A stretch of 64,000 bases of DNA, from the NCBI RefSeq assembly GCF_030718995.1, contig NZ_CP132204.1, positions 3,782,001 through 3,846,000 on the forward strand, read 5' to 3'. Under the pieces are notes generated by a model. It was not told the DNA's origin and made no database searches. It worked only from the letters and a program-made list of their open reading frames with translations. Shown here piece by piece: positions 34,094 to 41,708 of the stretch; position 1 is the stretch's first letter, and each line of letters starts with the position of its first letter. A program made the position numbers and the translations under genes. This stretch comes from Arthrobacter oryzae. GTDB lineage: Bacteria > Actinomycetota > Actinomycetes > Actinomycetales > Micrococcaceae.

Positions 34094-35119
34094 TCAGCTT
34101 TCTGCGGGGAATTCGACGCCAGTCCGCTCGGCGCAGGAGGCCAGCAGCTGGTCTTGCGCCTGGGTGTCGTGCACGAGCTCGTTCACGCGCGTCTCGACCT
34201 GCTGGTGGAAGAGGAACTCGCCGGTGACGTCGCTGCCGGGCTCCACTCCCTCTGCGAGCCAGACCTGGGTCATGTAGCCGTCGCGCAGGCTGTCGGGCGT
34301 GGTGGTGTTGCCGTTGTGGAAGCCCATCAGGGTGGGGATCCAGCCGGGCGCGACGGCGTTGATCTGCCGGTCGGGCCAGACGCGGGCTGCGGCGGTCGCG
34401 ATCATCGCCATGTGCAGCTTGCTGTCGCCGTAGCCGATACCCTCGCCCGAGCGCACCTCGTCGAGCCTCAGGCCGCCGCCGAGGTGCAGGTCGGAGCTGA
34501 GGTAGCTCAGCTGTTGCGGCGGGGTCACCAGCGCGGTGAGGAGGTAAGGCGAGAGGGAGTTGGAGTTGAGCAGCTCGCCGTCGGGAAGGCCGTACTCGCC
34601 GGCATTGTGGATGATGACGTCGAACCCGCCGAGGGCGTTGATCTGCCCGGCCAACGCCCTCGTCTGTTCGAGGTCGAGAAGGTCGCCGATCACGACGTCC
34701 TCGAGGCCCGGCAGGTCGCGGTGCACGTCGGCGGCGCGCTGCTCGTTCCGGGCGTGCGCGACGACGGTGTGCCCGCGCTTCAGCAGATAGGCGGCCGCGA
34801 GCTGTCCGGCGCCGGCGGTGGACCCGGTGATGAGGACGCGCTTGTGCTCGCCGCCCTTGAACGACTGCACTTCCTCGCCGATCCACACCAGCTCGTCGGC
34901 GACCTGCCGGGTGTTGTACAGGCCGACTCCGTACCGGTCGCCTTGAGCCTGTACCCCGGTCGCGGGGGTCCCGGTCGGGTTGGGCGCAGCGTCCGTGGCC
35001 GCGGGCGTCGAGGCGTCCTGCGGTGGAGTGCTGGTGCAGCCTGCCAGAATCCCCGCGCCAAGCGCTGCTCCGGTCAACAGGAGACCGCGTCTGGTCAGAG
35101 GAGTCGTATTGAGCGTCAT
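34094..35119 (-). CDS. Predicted Tat lipoprotein short-chain dehydrogenase/reductase
   Basis: 341 aa from the third in-frame ATG (35119), which has AAGGA about 10 nt upstream; starts at 35128 and 35137 are possible. Signal LTRRGLLLTGAALGAGILAGC has twin Arg (R10, R11) and a lipobox Cys (C28), followed by a Pro/Thr-rich tether, a short conserved YGVGLYNTRQVADEL segment, then a complete SDR domain: TGSTAGAG (98-105), NAG (172-174), S209, Y230-GDS-K234. A cofactor-binding oxidoreductase outside the membrane is unusual; Tat export would allow the cofactor to be loaded first. The tail has no second domain. First gene of the minus-strand operon downstream of site S4. Confidence 0.75.
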   Translation of the reverse strand: MTLNTTPLTRRGLLLTGAALGAGILAGCTSTPPQDASTPAATDAAPNPTGTPATGVQAQGDRYGVGLYNTRQVADELVWIGEEVQSFKGGEHKRVLITGSTAGAGQLAAAYLLKRGHTVVAHARNEQRAADVHRDLPGLEDVVIGDLLDLEQTRALAGQINALGGFDVIIHNAGEYGLPDGELLNSNSLSPYLLTALVTPPQQLSYLSSDLHLGGGLRLDEVRSGEGIGYGDSKLHMAMIATAAARVWPDRQINAVAPGWIPTLMGFHNGNTTTPDSLRDGYMTQVWLAEGVEPGSDVTGEFLFHQQVETRVNELVHDTQAQDQLLASCAERTGVEFPAES

Positions 35120-35299
35120 TTTAGTCATTTCCTTCATTCAGCCAGCGACCGTGATGCTGACCTGTTGCCCGTCCAGCAACTTGAACTGGTCGATGTCCTT
35201 GGTCTCGCCGAGACGGCTGTTCCGGGCAGCCGCATCGTGGAGTCCTTCTAGATCGGTCCGAGCAGTACTCCATCCATGGAACACGGAGAAGATGCACCG

Positions 35300-35338
35300 C
35301 GGGAGTCCCTGTCGAGAGGGGTATCAGGAGGGACTCCC
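35300..35338. promoter_or_regulatory. Operator region with site S4 (minus) and a 10-bp dyad
   Basis: On the minus strand 35326-35300 reads TGATACCCCT, 8 nt, GGGACTCCCG, matching S1-S3. On top of this, GGGAGTCCCT (35301-35310) and AGGGACTCCC (35329-35338) are perfect inverted arms, so two right half-sites face each other between the lipoprotein SDR and the plus-strand hydrolase remnant. The rest of 35120-35476 shows no gene. Confidence 0.65.
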
Positions 35339-35476
35339 ATTCCTGGAGATCGCCGGGGTTCGATGGATATGTACGTCAGAAGACAGAGCCGGGAGGCTCG
35401 TCCCTCCCGGAGCCGACCGAGAGCCGCATCGACGATGCAGCGGCGCATCGACCCCCACGAACCCAGAATGGCCACC

Positions 35477-36191
35477 ATGATCTCGGCAGACTCCCGTGAA
35501 CCGATGAGTGCGGAGCATACCGGTCTCGGCCTGCAGCGCCGTCACCTGCTTAAGTTGACCGGAGCCGCAGTGGCGACCGGGACGCTTGCCGCGGCGGGCG
35601 GCACCGCTGCCCGGGCCGAGGCCAAGCCTCAGTGGACCAACACGTGGGACAAGACATTCCCGCGCAGCAAGAAGGTCGACCATAAGAAGGTCTCGTTCAA
35701 GAACAGGTACGGCATCGAGCTGGTCGCCGACCTGTACAGCCCTAGGGCCTTCTGTACAGCCCCAAGGGCCTTCGCAGCGGTGCCCGGGCGCTGATCGTCG
35801 GGCACCCGTTCGGCGGCGTCAAGGAGCAGACCTCCGGCCTGTACGCGCAGACGATGGCCGAGCGCGGCTTTCGTCACTGGCGTTCGATGCCTCCTGCAAC
35901 GGCGAGAGCGGCGGCACGCCGCGCAACGTCGCCTCCCTGGAGGCCTTCGTCGAGGACTTCAGCGCCGCCGTCGACTACCTCGGAATCCGCAGGGACATCG
36001 ACCGGGAGCGGATCGGCGTGATCGGCGTCTGCGCAAGCGGCGGCTTCTCGCTGGCCGCCGCCGTGCTCAAGCCGTCGCAGCAGGCCGCTGCTGACGAGTT
36101 CGCCGACTATTTTGCCACCCCGCGCGCCCACCCCAGGCGCAACCGTCTTAGCCCGCCTTCCCGCGAATCTCGCATAACCACCAAACAGTAA
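35477..36191 (+). pseudogene. Tat-exported alpha/beta hydrolase, decayed paralogue
   Basis: Starts with a Tat signal (QRRHLLKLTGAAVATG) and follows the protein at 30322-31470, but a 20-nt near-exact tandem duplication (CTGTACAGC... at 35732 and 35752) shifts the frame, a second indel occurs at about 35867-35880, and after CASGGFSLAAAVL the region carrying the acid and histidine is largely deleted, leaving ADEFADYFATPR. The nucleophile-elbow serine remains, yet the product cannot be functional. Confidence 0.82.
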
Positions 36192-36201
36192 GGAACCAAT
36201 C

Positions 36202-36588
36202 ATGTCCCGTGCCGACCAGAGCACCGCAGACTTCCTGACCGAGTACTTCGCAGTCATGGAGAAGAAGGATTACGAACGTCTCGGCGACTACTACGCCGAC
36301 GACATCACCCTGACCTTCGCCAACGCCCCGACCGTCAAAGGCAAGGACGTCGTGCTGGCGCAGATGGCCGCGATCGGCGGCAAAGTCGAGTCCCTCGCGC
36401 ACCCGTTGATCAACGTCTGGCAGGAGGAAGACGGCGTCGTCGTGTTCGAGGTCGACAGCGCCTGGCACTTCCTTGACGGAGTCGACGTGACCATCAGGGC
36501 CTGCTCGATCTTCACCATCACCAACGGGAAGTTCACCGACCAGCGCATCTACGTCGACAACACCCCCATCAACTCATACTTCAGCTAA
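36202..36588 (+). CDS. SnoaL/NTF2-like protein
   Basis: 128 aa, AAGGA before the ATG. Cone-shaped NTF2-like fold: long N-terminal helices (TADFLTEYFAVMEKKDYERLGDYYADDI), then beta strands (HFLDGVDVTIRACSIFTITNGKFTDQRIYVDN). Small ketosteroid-isomerase-like or polyketide-cyclase-like proteins of this type are cytosolic and often catalyse isomerisation or hydration; no specific activity can be assigned. Intact despite decayed genes on both sides. Confidence 0.8.
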   Translation: MSRADQSTADFLTEYFAVMEKKDYERLGDYYADDITLTFANAPTVKGKDVVLAQMAAIGGKVESLAHPLINVWQEEDGVVVFEVDSAWHFLDGVDVTIRACSIFTITNGKFTDQRIYVDNTPINSYFS

Positions 36589-36684
36589 GCCGGGCAGCCG
36601 TGGTGGCCCGTTGACCGGGCCACCACCGAGGCTCCTGCCGTCCCGCTGGCGAAGCAAACCGAAGCACGTGAAGAGAGGAACAGC

Positions 36685-36864
36685 ATGCGTGGAGTAGTCC
36701 TCGAAGGACCCCGGGACATCCGGGTCATTGATCGGGAAGATCCGAAGATCGTCAACCCGAGCGATGCGGTCATCCGCATTACCGCGACCTGCATCTGCGG
36801 CTCCGATCTTTGGCCCTACCTCGCGGAGATCAGCGTCCCGGCGGCCCGGATCCGTTTGTTGTAG
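36685..36864 (+). pseudogene. Zinc-dependent alcohol dehydrogenase, N-terminal remnant
   Basis: MRGVVLEGPRDIRVIDREDPKI ... CICGSDLWPY is the start of an MDR alcohol dehydrogenase with the catalytic-zinc Cys. Homology ends at LWPY (about 36818), where the IS982 fragment begins; the frame then stops by chance. Confidence 0.85.
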
Positions 36865-37106
36865 CTTGACTGCTGCGGAATTCCGGGGAACATCCCGGTC
36901 AGGTGCGTCCGGGCGTAACGGATCCACCTGGTTTCGGAGGAGTATCCGAGCAGTTGCTGCGCCACCACCAGGCAGAGCAGCTCAGCATCGGACAGCCCGG
37001 GCTTGCGCCCGGGCCGCCGGTTCCGTGACACGCCAAGATCAGGCAGGACACGGTCGGTGAGCAGGACATAGAGTGTGGTCAGGAGAGTGTTTAGTTCGGG
37101 GTTCAC
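36819..37106 (-). mobile_element. IS982-family transposase, N-terminal fragment
   Basis: About 95 N-terminal residues (LLTTLYVLLTDRVLPDLG, RPGRKPGLSDAELLCLVVAQQLLGY, RYARTHLTGMFPGIPQQSSYNKRIRAAG) of an IS982 transposase, joined directly to the alcohol dehydrogenase remnant. The catalytic C-terminal portion is gone, so the element is dead; loss of both right parts implies insertion followed by deletion. Confidence 0.78.
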
Positions 37107-37190
37107 ATACCGGGTTTAGCACTCTCCGTCTGACTCTAAAAGGCTCCCCACCGCCCTACGCAATAGGAATTACTCATCTAGACTCTCTTC

Positions 37191-38675
37191 ATGCGCAGAA
37201 CGTCGGCACGAGGCCCCGACGCCGCTGGGAGGGAGCGCGTACTTATCCTGTCAGCAGGGGTAGGAGCGGGGCACAACAGCGCCGCGGCGGCGGTGCAGCA
37301 GGCGTGTGCCGCGCGCGCCGACATCGACGAGGTGCAGGTGCTGGACGTGCTGCAGGTGAGCAGCGTGCTCTACCGCACACTGCTGGGCAGGGGTTACTTC
37401 GTCCTGGTCGAGGATTTGCCCTGGCTGGTCGAGTGGGGCTACGACATCAACGACCGTCCGTTCCGGCGGCGGGGCCCAGTAGACCCCTGGACACGGGTGA
37501 ACGCTCTTCCGGTGATCGGTGCGATCAAGCGATTCCGGCCGACCGCGATCATCTGCACGCACTTCCTGCCAGCCCAACTGCTGGCGTCACTGCTCCTTCG
37601 CGGCGTGATTGACGCGAGGATCGCCGTCGTTACAACGGACTACGACTTCCAGGGCCTATGGCTTACGGGCGCGTTCCACGCGCTCTTCCTGGCCAGGGAG
37701 GAGGGGAGGGTGGAACTGATGGCGCTGGGTTTGCCCCCCGACCGCGTCGCGGCCACGGGGATCCCTATCGCTACCCAGCTGAACGTAGCGCCTGCGCGCG
37801 ATGCAAACGAGCCCCCGATGCTGCTGATCTCGGCGGGTGCGACTGGCGGCGACTATGCCGTCTCGGTCGTGCGGCAGACGCTGCACATGCGCTCGTCCTT
37901 CACGGCCACGGTCATGTGCGGACGCAACAATGCGCTGCGGCAGCGTATCGAGCAGCTGGTGGCGCCCGCTGGCGACCGCTACCGCGTGCTCGGCTTCACG
38001 GCGGAGATGCCGCAGCTGCTGCGCCGCGCCGACCTGTTTGTGGGCAAGCCGGGCGGCCTGTCGGCGTCGGAGTGTATGGCTGCAGGACTGCCCATGGTGC
38101 TTGTGAACACCATCCCGGGGCAGGAGGTTCGCAACGGCGACTACCTGATGGAACAGGGGGCGGCGGTCCGCTGCAACACTCCCGCGACGATCGGCTGGAA
38201 GATCGACGAGCTGCTGCGGGAGCCGGGTCGCCTGCAGCGGATGCAGGCGGCGGCGCGGAGAACGGGCCGCCCTAACGCTGCAGCGGACGTGCTGACCGGA
38301 CTGCTGGACGGGCCGTCCCGTCCCCTGGTCGTGACACGCGCAGCGCAGAAGACGATACTCGCCGAGAGCGAGCGGCGCGTCGTTGCGACGGATCTGACGG
38401 GACCCTCCTCGCTGGTCCGCGTGGTCGACTTGGCTGGGGCTAGCACGGTCGCGCTGCTGCGAGCCGAGGAGCTGGGAGATCTGCAGAAGCGGTATGCCAC
38501 CGCGGACGGGGGTCTGGTACTGCGGCGCGGCGACGCGCTCATGTCGCTCAGGGGAGAGCAGCGGCGGCTGCTCCGCGCCATTCTTCGGGGGGACGACGAG
38601 CTGCCCGTCCGCGTCGAGGGGCCCTCGCCACCCCCTCGCATTGTTCCCGCGGGACCGGCCGGACACGATCCCTAA
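37191..38675 (+). CDS. MGDG-synthase/UgtP-like glycosyltransferase
   Basis: 494 aa, GT-B fold. N-terminal MGDG_synth-type domain: ILSAGVGAGHNSAAAAVQQA (16-35) binds the lipid acceptor loop; TTDYDFQGLW is the DxDxH-like equivalent. C-terminal GT28 domain: LLISAGATGGDYAVSVVRQ, VLGFTAEMPQLLRRADLFVGKPGGLSASECMAAGLP. Such enzymes move a sugar from a nucleotide sugar to diacylglycerol or a related lipid at the inner membrane face. The last ~120 residues (after about 375) are an extension without recognisable domain. It has no operon partners and different, very GC-rich surroundings, consistent with an imported gene between debris. Confidence 0.78.
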   Translation: MRRTSARGPDAAGRERVLILSAGVGAGHNSAAAAVQQACAARADIDEVQVLDVLQVSSVLYRTLLGRGYFVLVEDLPWLVEWGYDINDRPFRRRGPVDPWTRVNALPVIGAIKRFRPTAIICTHFLPAQLLASLLLRGVIDARIAVVTTDYDFQGLWLTGAFHALFLAREEGRVELMALGLPPDRVAATGIPIATQLNVAPARDANEPPMLLISAGATGGDYAVSVVRQTLHMRSSFTATVMCGRNNALRQRIEQLVAPAGDRYRVLGFTAEMPQLLRRADLFVGKPGGLSASECMAAGLPMVLVNTIPGQEVRNGDYLMEQGAAVRCNTPATIGWKIDELLREPGRLQRMQAAARRTGRPNAAADVLTGLLDGPSRPLVVTRAAQKTILAESERRVVATDLTGPSSLVRVVDLAGASTVALLRAEELGDLQKRYATADGGLVLRRGDALMSLRGEQRRLLRAILRGDDELPVRVEGPSPPPRIVPAGPAGHDP

Positions 38676-38739
38676 CGACCTCAGGCGGCCCGGCCGCCCT
38701 CGTCGATCCCTTTCTTACGGCTCCGCCACCGGTCCGCGT

Positions 38740-39232
38740 CCGCCCAGCTGACCGGCTGTGCCCTGGCGGCGTGCAGGGCCCAGTCGCCGTGCGGGGGTGA
38801 CGAAGCGGGTTAACGCAGACAGAGACGGAATCGTTAGCTCCCCCCGCGCTGGTCGCTAGACCGATCGCGAGCCCGACCCGTTCCTCCAGCGACGAATCCC
38901 GGGTCGCGGCCCGCGCAACTGTCACAGGGAAGGCGGTGGAGGCGCCGATCACGCTGAACCCAATGCCCGGACGCCGACCCGCGAAACCGCCCCGGCCACG
39001 AACGGCCGCTGGCCTGGCAGCATCGGGATGAGCGGGAGCAGCAATCAGGTGGAGTCGCGGTCGAGCAGTCCGAGGATCTCCCCATCCGTCATCCAGTCGA
39101 TCAGTTGCTCCGTGCCGTCATGCGCGTCGCGCTAGCCCCCGGACCGCCTCGCCGTAGGCGCCGCCCTCCGCCGTCATCGTGTCCGGCGCCGGCTCTTGGC
39201 CTCGCGCTACCCGACGCCCTGCACGGATCTTC
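38740..39232 (-). pseudogene. GH3 beta-glucosidase N-terminal remnant
   Basis: On the minus strand, pieces in several frames read TEQLIDWMTDGEILGLLDRDST, then RPFVAGAVSRVGV, then ASTAFPVTVARAATRDSSLEERVGLAIG and CVNPLRHP, matching in order the N-terminal domain of actinobacterial glycoside hydrolase family 3. At least two frameshifts or stops and one deletion; the catalytic Asp region is absent. Confidence 0.6.
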
Positions 39233-39418
39233 ATAGACAAGATTCTGCACCCTGTGCATACGTGAGCCAGCAAGCCCGGCATTAGCCCTTGCCGTTTCGG
39301 TGCTCGGCTCGACCGCGCCGAGCGGCGAGGCCCGGTTACTCGGTGGCGTACGGAGCTGCTCCCTCAAGGAGCCAGAAACGTGTGTCGCTGGGCGACAACT
39401 TCACGAGAGACGAAAAAG

Positions 39419-39443
39419 AAGGTGTTGACAGTGTCAACACCTT
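39419..39443. repeat. 12-bp-arm palindrome related to the interspersed repeat
   Basis: AAGGTGTTGACA-G-TGTCAACACCTT, perfect arms around one central base. It resembles the GTGTGGACAGTGTCCACAC palindrome at 19193 and the imperfect one at 39905-39925. The gap 39233-39661 has no other feature I can support. Confidence 0.55.
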
Positions 39444-39661
39444 GGGCTTTGGATCGGGTCGTATATCGGTACAACTGGCCTGAATTCCCTATGTTCCCTG
39501 GTCTGTCCAGTGTTTTCAAGGCCAAGAATGCCGTTCGAGTCCCACCTCGGGCACGCATAACCCTCGTCAGAGCGGTTTTTGCTTTAATGTGTGGACATTG
39601 GCCATCCGCGGGTCCCTCTGACCCTGGCTGCGGTTTGTGCCCGGCGCCGCGGTGGCCTGTG

Positions 39662-39925
39662 AAGTTGTGTGGGTGGCGGGGTCAGGGCCCTGGCCTGTGG
39701 GCCCTCGGCTTGTTGGAATTTAGAGTATGTGCCGCGTCCTATCCGGCTGTTCCGGTGACCAGTTTGTTGCCTTTCACTTATTCAGGCCCAGGGTTGTGGT
39801 GACGACATGACGAAGCCGAAGTCTCTTCGACGATCTTCCCCGGATAGCTGCTGTCTGCGAACCAGGCAGGGGTGGGCTCATCGCATATTTGTCCGGCCAA
39901 AGGCTGTGTGGATATTGTCCACACA
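39662..39925 (+). repeat. Interspersed non-coding repeat, copy Y
   Basis: Collinear with 18955-19211. It ends in TTTGTCCGGCCAAAGG and the near-palindrome TGTGTGGATA-T-TGTCCACACA (39905-39925), one mismatch. 39926-40424 shows nothing codable. Confidence 0.5.
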
Positions 39926-40424
39926 TTTGTCCACGGCCGGCTTTTCGACCTCCATTTTGGAGCTTTTCTCATGGTTCTGCCGACGCCACTTCATGCAGGT
40001 CTCTGTTGCAGGCGACACGACTTGGCGGCCCGGATCGTAGGTTTTCTAGGACGTTCCGGGTTCAGCGGGAACGTTTCTGGGGTATCAGAGGTTGCGGCGT
40101 ACCACCCGTCGACAGAGTCCCAGGTGTGTGGGATCCGGACTCTTCTTCCGGGGACGGTCCAGGTTTTGGTTGATCAGTGCGGCCTGTCCATAGTTGGACG
40201 CGCGTCTATCGTGTTCCTCCCATGCATAGCGGCAGCGAGGTTCTCGCTAAGAATGGCTTTTCGCGCAGCCCGTCGCTCACGGTCGTTCCGCTGTTCAAAG
40301 CGACGAGCAAGCTGGCGTCGTGGACGAGGTTGTCAGCGACTGGCGGGCACCGGATGTGTCTGTCAGATGTGTGCGCCGTTCTGATAGCGGAGTCACCGCT
40401 GGGTTGAGGGTCCGGAGTGCAGCT

Positions 40425-40690
40425 TGGGGAACCGGGAAGGAGTACAGCATTCCGGAATGGCCCATGGCGATGCCGTCGTCGACGGCGATGGTATTCAACT
40501 CGCGGGCGATTCCCCCGGCGGCGTGGATGGCCTCGGAAACAATTCTTCCCACTGGCTGGAGGTGTGTGTGGCCGGGAACGAACTCGGTGAAGCTGATCGC
40601 GACGGCGATGATGGGCCTTCCGAAATCCTCGCGGGCTACGCCGGCTGCGCGCAGCAGGGCGGGAACGAAGAGGAGGCATGGGAGTGCAGT
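40425..40690 (-). pseudogene. ilvD: IlvD/Edd-family dehydratase remnant
   Basis: About 85 residues in one minus-strand frame: CLLFVPALLRAAGVAREDFG, PIIAVAISFTEFVPGHTHLQ, GRIVSEAIHAAGGIARELNT, IAVDDGIAMGHSGMLYSFP. This is the N-terminal part of an IlvD/sugar-acid dehydratase including the conserved DDGIAMGH. The start and everything after FP, including most Fe-S ligands, are missing. It could derive from dihydroxy-acid dehydratase or from a sugar-acid dehydratase linked to the neighbouring regulator. Confidence 0.75.
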
Positions 40691-40774
40691 CTTTTGTGTA
40701 GAAGAGCATGTGGACGGAGCGGAGGGAACCGCGGCAGCGGCTGGCAGTGACGTTTGGAGCAGACCCGTCGGATG

Positions 40775-41497
40775 CTAGGCGGTTTTCTCCAGGTTGTCGG
40801 TTTGGACGTTCTCGCGTTCTTCCAGCGCTCCGGTTACGGACGCTGTGAGGCTGTGGGCGATGTGGGTCCGCGCGAGGTCCGCCGCACCGGGGCCGTCTCC
40901 GGCGATGACGAGCTCGAGTATCTGGTGGTGCTGGTTCAGGTCGATGGTCCGGGGCTCATCACCGGAGGGAAGCTCCAGGCCGATGCGGCGGTAGCGATCG
41001 GATTTATCCCATAGATCGTCCAGGAGTTTGATCATGACCTCATTGTGCGAAGCGGCGTAAACGGCGCGGTGAAATTCCCGGTGCACAGTAATGGCGTCCT
41101 CACCCCAGACCCGTGTGACGGGCAGGAGCTTCTCCGCTGCGGCACGCATTGCCGCGATATCAGCTTCTGTCCTGCGGGCTGCTGCCAGCTCCGTTGCCGA
41201 TGGTTCAAGAGAGAGACGGACTTCAAGGAGTTCGCGCGCTTCGGCGGCACTCATGCTGGCCACGCGGGAATCCCTGTGGGTGTCCATGACGATCAGGCCC
41301 TCGCTGGCGAGCCGGCGGATAGCTTCACGCAAAGGAGTGATGCTCATCTGCATACTGTCCGCCAGCTCGTACTGGGAGATGCGCGAGCCAGGATTCAGGC
41401 CGCCGGAGAGGATGAGACGGCGCAGTTCGCTGTACGCCAGGCTGCCCTTACTGGAAAAGACGTTCGTGGTGTTCACTTGCTGCTCCGGATCTCTCAC
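40775..41497 (-). CDS. GntR-family regulator, FCD (FadR-type) domain
   Basis: 240 aa from a GTG. HTH about 18-80 (YSELRRLILSGGLNPGSRISQYELADSMQMSITPLREAIRRLASEGLI), then the all-helical FCD domain with its metal-binding histidines (DAITVHREFHRAVYAAS, NQHHQILELVIAGD). Divergent from the tartrate operon; the three TCTTATAAGA-type sites between them are its likely operators. No clear ribosome site. Confidence 0.86.
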   Translation of the reverse strand: MRDPEQQVNTTNVFSSKGSLAYSELRRLILSGGLNPGSRISQYELADSMQMSITPLREAIRRLASEGLIVMDTHRDSRVASMSAAEARELLEVRLSLEPSATELAAARRTEADIAAMRAAAEKLLPVTRVWGEDAITVHREFHRAVYAASHNEVMIKLLDDLWDKSDRYRRIGLELPSGDEPRTIDLNQHHQILELVIAGDGPGAADLARTHIAHSLTASVTGALEERENVQTDNLEKTA

Positions 41498-41537
41498 GGG
41501 GGTTACGTACCCCCTGGACTGAGTCTACTCTGAAACA

Positions 41538-41677
41538 TCTTATAAGAAATCTTTCTTTTGGACTTGTGCTCCCCATCACCTGCAGGCTAGCCTAAAGCGC
41601 ACAGTCTTATAAGATATTTGCTCAACCACAAAATCTTCCCGATTTTGGGACGTGCTTCGATCTAGCTACTTATAAGA
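41538..41677. promoter_or_regulatory. Three palindromic GntR operators
   Basis: TCTTATAAGA at 41538-41547 and 41605-41614 (perfect), ACTTATAAGA at 41668-41677 (one mismatch), each with an A/T-rich extension. One lies near the regulator start and one 32 nt before the dehydratase ATG, suggesting repression of both divergent transcripts. Confidence 0.75.
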
Positions 41678-41708
41678 AATAAGATCCCCACTCAGGAGAG
41701 ATTCAAAG

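Noticed and set aside
34049..35251. 400-aa plus-strand open frame opposite the lipoprotein SDR
   Set aside because: Antisense shadow; the minus frame has signal peptide, SDR motifs and ribosome site.
39419..39925. CRISPR-like repeat unit from the GTGTGGACA palindromes
   Set aside because: Copies are irregularly spaced, few and diverged; no spacers of constant length and no cas genes.
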